Part shown: piece by piece, positions 58,742 through 64,000 of the stretch
Position numbering within the stretch: position 1 is the stretch's first letter
How the letters are laid out: every line of letters begins with the position of its first letter
Origin: Dugong dugon
Lineage: Eukaryota > Chordata > Mammalia > Sirenia > Dugongidae
Reading direction: 5' to 3'
Assembly (NCBI GenBank): GCA_030035585.1
Contig: CM057469.1
Location: 115,546,650-115,610,649 of the forward strand
DNA: 64,000 nucleotides
The notes under the pieces: model-generated
What the model saw: the letters and a program-made list of their open reading frames with translations, nothing else
What the model was told of the DNA's origin: nothing
Databases searched by the model: none
Made by a program: the position numbers and the translations under genes

Positions 58742-60367
58742 ACCACCAGACTCATGCCCTCCACACGTATAACTACAGTTAAAAGAATATTCTCAAAATA
58801 GGAATCACCATTCTATTGCTGTGGTGTATTATCTGAGCTGAATTAAGTTTCACATATAAGAATCTAAATTTCACGTATGGACTAAAGCTACCATAGTTTC
58901 AGTGACGCTCCTTTGTTGATATTCTCTCTTCCTCTGTTTATCTACTTTACTAGCTAACGCTGGAATGGGAAAAGATCTGACCCAGAATTAATAGCAAAGA
59001 CATTTGTAAATCAAAAGTTACACTCTCACTTTAAAAACACACAAATATGGAGATAAAAAGGTGTCTGCTTTTTTTTTTTTTTTTTTAAATGGGAAGGAAA
59101 ACTGGGAGGCATGAGTGGGAGGATAGAAAGCCAAGCAAGAACAAGCCCCAGCTATTCTTAGATCAGTCTTCACCATATAACTCGCTTATTTTATAATGCG
59201 AACTTATAATATTAGGAGCAAATTCAAACATCTTCAACAAAACACATCTCATATTAAGATCAATTTATGGGAAAGAGAACTCTGAAGTGTTACTGCCACC
59301 CACTATTATAAAAAAAAAAAGAAATGTGAAGAAAGAGACTGATTTTTAGACAATGTGATTGATAGATAAGTATCTTCTCCACCAAATGATTAAGAATCAA
59401 AGATTAAGAAAGGTTATTTCTCTGCAAAAAATAAATGTTTCTTTATCAAAATTTAAGCTGTTTCCAAATTATGCTGGAACATCTAACAATTAAACCATCT
59501 TGAATTATACTTTAAAAAATGTTCAGGTAAATTTCTACGTGTTATATTTCAAATTGCTTTTGGTAAATAGATATAATAAATCCCTATAATTACACAGCAC
59601 ATTTTCTGAGTTAATATAACAATGAAAAATTTTTAAAAAACTATGTGCACACCAGTTAACCCATAAGGACTCTATTTTTAAAAAAGAAAACAAAAACAAA
59701 CAAACAAAAAAACCCCACTAAGTCCCAAAAGAAGGTCCTGATATACTGACTTCTCTCAAGTCTGATGCTTTAAAATAATACACACCCCCAGATACCCATA
59801 TATGGTATACTTCAATCACCTTATATAAAATCCTAACTTTCAAAAATACGTTCTCCTTTTTCTTTTCTTCTACCTATTATTTTCCCTTGTTGCCAGTTCA
59901 AAAAGCCACCTTTTTCCAATTTTACCCTACACCCCTCCTGACTTCCTTGTTCCTATAGGCTCTATTCTGTTTATACCTCTGTTATAACACTTATCTCAAT
60001 AAATCTTGTTATTAAATCAATAATGAGTCTTATTTCCTTGGGATCAGAGAAACAATAGTATAATTGCCTGAAGTTATTTAAAACAAATAACTCCTAAAAC
60101 AGCACAGAAATAGGCAAGCTATTTTACCTACCTTTTACTACTGGGTAAACAGTAAAATATATATTAAAAACTGATACACTTGGTCAACTTTACAGCCTAT
60201 TCAGTGATATCAAAAGATATTTTATTGAAAGGAAGATTATCCCTCTGGAGAGAACGTTTAAAGATTTAGAATATCAATTATTAAATATTTCAAGTTTATC
60301 TTTATCATGACTCTACAAACCTATTATGATAAAAAGTTCAATGAATTTACCATCTACTGTAGAAATA
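58742..60367. other. Unassigned, apparently single-copy DNA inside the insertion
   Basis: About 1.6 kb without recognised repeats, with a T-run at 59071-59087 and A-rich stretches near 59690-59715. No gene seen. Its position inside the duplicated RTE target makes it a candidate 3'-transduced segment. Confidence 0.5.
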
Positions 60368-60570
60368 AGGAGTCCCCTGAGTGTGGAAACAGTTAAGCAC
60401 TTGACTACTAACCAAAAGCTTGGCAGTTTGAATCCACCCAGAGGTGCCTTGGAAGAAAGTCCTGGTGATCTGCTTCCAAAAGGTCACGGCCTTGAAAACC
60501 CTGTAAAGCAGTTTTACTCTGCACATGTGGAGTTGCTATGAGCCATAATTAACTTGATGGCAAGTAACAA
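60368..60570 (+). mobile_element. AfroSINE
   Basis: A diverged long-form copy: agtcccctgagtgtggaaac head, tggcagtttgaatccaccc B-box area, ctggtgatctgcttccaaa middle and aacttgatggcaagtaac tail. Confidence 0.9.
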
Positions 60571-60784
60571 CAACAATATAGAAATAAAATATGTATAAAA
60601 ATCAAACCTAATACTACTCCTATTAAACCTCAAGGTTTATTTCCCAGTTTTAATATTCTAGAATTGCATAATTAAAACTATATTGGCATTATCATGTTCA
60701 TTTATTAATTCAAGTATCAATCATATCCTTTGTAATTATAAACAGTTACGTACTATATAAAGGAAGGTATGAGAACAAAATATT

Positions 60785-62100
60785 GAGAAACTCAAAAGTT
60801 TGAGGGACACAAATTGATGTATAGATCCAATGCAATAACTACCAAAATGACAGCTGGCTTAATTGCAAAAACTGACAAGCTGATTCTAAAATTCATGTAG
60901 ACCCAAAATACCCAAAACAATCTTGAAAAAGAACAAAGTTGGAGGATTCAAATTTCCTGATTTGAAAACTTACTATAAAGCTATAATAATCAAGACAGTG
61001 AGGTAATACCACAAAGATACACATATAAATCAATAGAATAGAATTGTGAGTCTACAAATAAACTCTTACATTTATGCTCAACTGATTTTCAACAAAGGTG
61101 CCAAGGTAATTCAATGGGGGAAAGAGTAGTCTTTTCAATAAATGGTGCTGGGACAAATGGATATCCACACGCAAAAGATTTAAGTTGGACCCCTTCATAA
61201 TACCATACATAAATATTAACTCAAAATGTATCATATCTAAACATAAGAGCTAAATAATAAAACTCTTAGAAGAAAATATAGGAATAAATCTTTGTAACCT
61301 TGGGTTAGACAGCTGTTTCTTAGACATGCCATCAAAAGCACAAGCAACAAAAGAAAAATAGATTAATTGGATTTCATCAAAATTAAAAACTTCTGTGCTT
61401 CAAAGGACACTATCAAGAAAGTGAAGGGAAAACCCACAGAATGGGAGAAATTACTTGCAAATCAAATATTTCATAAGGGGCTGCTATCTAGAATATATAA
61501 AGAACTCCTAGAATTAAAAAGAAATGTCTGACTAGATATTTCTCCAAGAAGATATGCAGGTGGTCAATAAGCACATGAAAAAACATGTAATTTCATTAGC
61601 CATTAGAGAAATGCAAATAAAATCCACAGTAAGATACCACTTCACATTCACTAGGATGGGGTTAATAAAAAAGACATAAAATAAAAAACATTGACAAGGA
61701 TGTGGAGAAATTGGAACTATCATGCATTGCTGGTGGGAATGTAAAATAGTGCAGCTACTATGGAAAATAGCCTAGATATATACCCAAGAGAAATGAAAAC
61801 ATATTTCCACACAAAAACTTGTATATGAACATACATAGCAACATTATTAATAAAAGCCAAAAGGTAGGAACAACTCAGATGTTCATCAAGTGATATCTGG
61901 ATCAGCAAATAGTGGTATATCCATAAAATGGAATATTACTTAACAATAAAAAGGAACAAAATATTGATACAATGTTCTAAAGTTCAATATGGTGATAGTC
62001 GTACAACTCTATGAATGTACTAAAACCAATGAATTGTAGACTTTAAATAGAGAATTGAGTGGTATGTGAATTGTGTCTCAATAAAACTGTTACTTAAAAA
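60785..62100 (+). mobile_element. Older L1, ORF2 C-terminus and 3' end
   Basis: Plus-strand L1 (tgtagacccaaaataccc; aatggtgctgggacaaatgg at about 61140; ctgtgcttcaaaggacac; caaggatgtggagaaattgg). It ends in tctcaataaaactgttac and an A-run at 62094-62104. The AATAAA there would serve as a polyadenylation signal. It is a different, older-looking L1 lineage than the elephant-type copies. Confidence 0.82.
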
Positions 62101-63380
62101 AAAATGAAGTACTTGACAACTTCAATCTTTTCTCCGTTTGTCATGATGTTGCTTATTGGTCTAGTTGTGAAGATTTTAATTTTCTTTCTGTTGAGGTGTA
62201 ATCCATAATGAAGGCTGTGGTCTATGATCTTCATTAATAAGTGCTTCAAGACTTCTTCACTTTCAGAGAGCCAGGTTCTGTCGTCTGCATAACATAGGTT
62301 GCCAATGAGTCATCCTCCAATCCTGATACCTCGTTCTCCTTCTTATAGTCCAGGTTCTCAGATTATTTGCTCAGCATAGAGACTGAATAGGTGTGGAGGA
62401 AGGATACGATCCTGAGGCACACATTTCCTGACTTTAAACCATTCAGTGTCCCCTTATTCCATTTGAACAACTGCCTCTTAATCTATGTACAGGTTCCTCA
62501 TGAACACAAGGTAGTGTTCTAAAATTCCCATTCTTCTCAATTTTATCCATAATTTTTATGATCCACACAGCTGAATGCTTCTGCATAGTCAATAAAACAC
62601 AGGTAAACATCTTTCTGGTATTCTCTGCTTTCAGCCAGGATCCATCTGACATCAGCAGTGATATTTCTGGTTTTGCATCCTTTTCCGAATCCAGCTTGAA
62701 TTTCTGGCAGTCCCTGAAATTGCTTTTGAACGATCTTCAGCAAAATTTTACTTATGTATGATATTAATGATATCGTTCACTAATTTCTGCATTTAGTTGG
62801 ATCACCTTTCTTGGGAACAGGTATAAATATGCATCTCTTCCAGTACAATTGCCAGGTAGCCGTTTTCCAAATTTCTTAGTATAGACATGTGAGCACTTCT
62901 AGTACTGCATTCATTTGTTGAAGTATCTCAATTGGTATTGGGTCAATTCCTGGAGCCTTATTTTTCACCAAAACCTTCAGTGCAGCTTGCACTTCTTCCT
63001 TCAGTACCATTGGTTCCTGACCATATGCTCCCTCCTGAAATGGTTGAACGTTGACCAATTCTTTTTGGTGTAGTGACTGTATGTATTCCTCCCATCTTCT
63101 TTTGATGCTTCCTGTGTCATTTAATATTTTCCCCATAGAATCCTTCAATATTACAACTCGAGACCTGAATTTTTTCTTCAGCTGTTTCAGCTTGAGAAAT
63201 GCCGAGCATGTTCTTCCTTTTTTTGTTTTCCATCTCAAGGTCTTTGCATGTTTCGTTATAATACTTTACTTTGTCTTCTCAAGTCGGCCTTTTGAAATCT
63301 TCTGTTCAGCTCTTTAACTTCATGTTCTTCCTTTTGCTTTAGCTACTTGACATTCAAGAGCAAATTTCAGAGTCTCTTTT
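62101..63380 (-). mobile_element. RTE LINE copy C, reverse transcriptase and linker
   Basis: RTE continues on the minus strand after the insertion: reverse transcriptase with a YADD box encoded at 62280-62291 and FIDYAEAF in 62543-62743, the RT start in 62876-63238 (NKAPGIDPIPIEILQQ), and a lysine-rich linker. It is interrupted at 63380 by a short L1 tail, with tcagagtctctttt at 63367-63380 repeated at 63757-63770. Frameshifted and inactive. Confidence 0.9.
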
Positions 63381-63756
63381 TTTTTTTATTTTTATTTTTT
63401 TATTTTTATATATTTTATTGTACTTCAGGTGAAAGCTTACAGAGCAAATAGTTTCTCATGAAATAGTAGTACACATGTTGTTCTATGACATTGGTTAACA
63501 ACCCCACAACGTATTAAGCCTCTAAATTCTCAACCTTTTTTTTTTTGATGAAAATTACAGATGGCCAAAGATACACCGTTTCAAAAATTTCTACATTCAC
63601 AGTTCAGTGACATTGACTACGCTCTTCCAACTGTGCTGTATATTCTCACTTAAGATGAAGGCTTACAGAACAAAATAGTTTTTCATTTAACAGTTACTAC
63701 ACATGTTGCCCTATGACAATGGTTAACAATCTCACAGCACATCAAGAATATCCTTA
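63381..63756 (-). mobile_element. Short L1 insertion consisting only of the composite 3' tail
   Basis: 376 bases, minus strand, with a perfect 14-bp target duplication (63367-63380 and 63757-63770). Plus orientation shows module a (about 63420-63530, ggtgaaagcttacagagc), module b after a T-run (from about 63547, gatgaaaattacagatgg), and module c (about 63655-63756, agatgaaggcttacagaac). Module b ends with tattctcact, the same shortened form as at 10985-11088. Confidence 0.9.
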
Positions 63757-64000
63757 TCAGAGTCTCTTTTGACATCCATTTTGGTGTTTTCTTTCTTTCC
63801 TGTATTTTTAATGACCTCTTGCTTTCTTTACGTATGATGTCCTTGATGTCATTCCACAACTCATCTGGTCTTTGGCTGTTAGTGTTCAACACATCAAATC
63901 TATTTTTGAGACGGCCTCTAAGTTCAGTTGGGATATACCTAAGGTTGTACTTTGCCTCTCATGGACTTGTTCTAATTTTCTTCAGTTTCAACTTGAACTT
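63757..64000 (-). mobile_element. RTE LINE copy C, endonuclease part, cut by window end
   Basis: RTE resumes with gacatccattttggtgtt and runs into the endonuclease C-terminal region (ttccacaactcatctggtc; ttcagttgggatatacc). It is homologous to 48140-48370 and leaves the window at 64000. Confidence 0.9.

Larger units (their letters stand above)
58464..62100 (+). mobile_element. 3.6-kb insertion in RTE copy C: L1 3' end plus probable 3'-transduced DNA
   Basis: Bounded by 17-bp direct repeats, aaaatgaagt(c/a)cttgac, at 58447-58463 and 62101-62117. It begins with a plus-strand L1 3' UTR end (58464-58740), followed by about 1.6 kb of unassigned DNA, a SINE, about 0.2 kb more, and an older L1 3' part ending in an A-run exactly at 62100. 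One insertion event of a read-through L1 transcript would explain all of this. The alternative is a series of independent insertions, but that does not explain non-repeat DNA inside an RTE. Confidence 0.65.

Overview
The window looks like a gene-poor, AT-rich stretch of an afrotherian mammal genome, most likely an elephant (Loxodonta or a close relative). The evidence is its repeats. There are tRNA-derived SINEs of the AfroSINE type whose 3' end resembles an RTE LINE, long copies of an RTE LINE of the kind abundant in elephant, and L1 LINEs with a distinctive 3' UTR. No host protein-coding gene, processed gene copy or structural RNA gene could be supported. All long open frames belong to transposable elements, or are antisense shadows of them, and all are decayed.

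Layout. 1-1965: unassigned, with a (TG)n tract. 1966-6375: an old plus-strand L1 split by a younger 5'-truncated L1 (3011-5264). 6376-8640: unassigned DNA, then an internally deleted RTE derivative and three abutting SINEs. 8966-19872: an ERV-L district, with a minus-strand LTR and 3' internal region, then plus-strand pol pieces interrupted by three LTRs of one family. One of those LTRs was itself split by an 8-kb full-length L1 (10832-18852, minus). 19873-24110: mostly unassigned, with two opposed SINEs and an MLT1-like LTR. 24127-30630: a plus-strand full-length L1 with a deletion between 5' UTR and ORF1. 31780-37690: an RTE copy with an inverted 5' part, interrupted by an old L1 that is itself interrupted by a younger L1 with an 18-bp target duplication. 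37700-41760: SINEs, an LTR fragment split by a SINE, and old L1. 41764-49455: a near full-length minus-strand RTE split by a 4.5-kb L1 that has lost nearly all of ORF2. 49456-57857: the largest stretch poor in recognisable young repeats, holding SINEs, possible MIR fragments, a four-copy 26-bp motif and a minus-strand LTR. 57858-64000: a third long RTE (minus, running off the window), split first by a 3.6-kb block that looks like an L1 3' transduction and again by a short L1 tail.

How it works together. The window records retrotransposon traffic rather than a pathway. All three long RTE copies were later hit by L1s, and most L1s are bounded by 12-18 bp target duplications consistent with L1 endonuclease cuts at TTTT/R. 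The two most notable signals are a recurring composite L1 3' tail (two L1 3' ends fused downstream of the normal 3' UTR) seen at three independent insertion sites, and the 3.6-kb block at 58464-62100. That block carries apparently single-copy DNA inside an RTE, between matching 17-bp duplications. No searches were run. Family names rest on recognition of diagnostic sequence and protein motifs.
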